The position numbers and the translations under genes were made by a program. From positions 1 through 6,470 of the forward strand of contig CALGOZ010000001.1 of assembly GCA_937960785.1 (NCBI GenBank): a stretch of 6,470 bases of DNA, written 5' to 3'. The stretch comes from an uncultured Pseudogracilibacillus sp. GTDB taxonomy: Bacteria > Bacillota > Bacilli > Bacillales > Amphibacillaceae. The notes under the pieces were generated by a model. That model had not been told where the DNA came from. It saw only the letters and a list, made by a program, of their open reading frames with translations, and did no database searches. This document shows positions 6,060 through 6,470 of this stretch, in pieces; position 1 is the first letter of the stretch, and the number at the start of each line of letters is the position of its first letter.

Positions 6060-6470
6060 AATTTAAATGAATTTTTTCTCTAGTCGATGTAGTTGATTTA
6101 TGGAACAACTGCTTTACCTTTTGCGGAGTCTTGCTTAATCGAATAATTTTTAAATAATGCTTTTAATTTACTATTGGAGGTTTTTTGCAACTATCTACAT
6201 ACGCTAAAATGCGATAACTTATATAGTGGAGAGATCAGCGTGCAAGTTTATGCCCAAATTGCACTTAACTTACATAAAGGAGTATTCCATCGTGTTAGTT
6301 TACAAAAAAATGCTGTACAACTTACACAGTGGATAACTCTAACAAGTAGCTTGACATAATTTTAATCACTAAGTTACATAGTGGAGGGCCCCAGCGAGTA
6401 AGTCTAAGCAAAAATGACCTCTAACTTACACAGTGCGAGCTTCCAGCGAGTAGGTTTACCTAGAAAAGCC
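6060..6470 (+). repeat. Right-flank tandem array of the 52-bp hairpin repeat
   Basis: Clear unit starts lie at 6165, 6216, 6267, 6319, 6371 and 6423, giving periods of 51, 51, 52, 52 and 52 bp. Two weaker units in the same register start near 6060 and 6112. Each opens with an arm like AACTTACACAGTGGAG, has a second arm like CCAGCGAGTAAGTC about 26 bp later, and ends with a linker like AGCAAAAATGACCTCT. The two arms are imperfect reverse complements, so a unit can fold into a hairpin of about 34 nt; the copy at 6267-6300 can make about 14 of 17 pairs, two of them wobble. Copies diverge throughout and decay toward the operon. The array runs past the window end. It is non-coding, and the mechanism of spread and any function are unknown. 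Confidence 0.8.

Noticed and set aside
6174..6359. 61-residue plus-strand reading frame starting with TTG
   Set aside because: It lies wholly within the 52-bp repeat array, has no ribosome binding site before the TTG, and crosses several units whose length is not a multiple of three. The sequence resembles no protein family I know.
6165..6470. CRISPR array
   Set aside because: Repeats diverge along their whole length, there is no sharp repeat/spacer boundary, the between-arm segments resemble each other instead of being unique, and no cas genes are present.

Overview
The window looks like chromosomal DNA of a low-GC, endospore-forming member of the Bacillaceae. The evidence is four adjacent genes matching the Bacillus subtilis yhaO-yhaN-yhaM-yhaL cluster, strong AGGAGG-type ribosome binding sites, and an AT-rich composition. 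The genus cannot be fixed from the sequence alone.

Layout. All four genes lie on the minus strand, so transcription runs from right to left. A strong extended -10 promoter, overlapped by a 19-bp palindrome (5871-5889), sits upstream of yhaO. It is followed by yhaO (SbcD/Mre11-like phosphoesterase, 4620-5831), yhaN (SbcC/Rad50-like ATPase, TTG start, 1710-4613), yhaM (OB-fold plus HD-domain 3'-5' exoribonuclease, 750-1688) and yhaL (small membrane-anchored sporulation protein, 503-691). Spacings are 6, 21 and 58 nt. The 58-nt gap before yhaL holds a plausible sigma-E-type promoter, so yhaL may also be expressed separately in the mother cell. An intrinsic terminator starts immediately after the yhaL stop codon.

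How the genes work together. YhaO and YhaN form an SbcD/SbcC-like nuclease-ATPase pair. The YhaN coiled coil has no zinc hook; at its exact midpoint it carries two hydrophobic helices, which suggests a membrane-tethered apex. YhaM adds a 3'-5' RNase activity. YhaL is the sporulation-linked tail of the operon.

Flanks. No protein gene is visible in 1-460 or 5890-6470. Both flanks carry the same degenerate tandem repeat family: a unit of about 52 bp made of a roughly 34-nt imperfect palindrome (arms like AACTTAC and GTAAGTT) and a roughly 18-nt linker, in the same orientation at both ends and running off both window edges. A separate fold-back element of about 108 nt with three nested stems lies at 233-340. 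These non-coding elements are the least explained part of the window; the genes themselves belong to known families.
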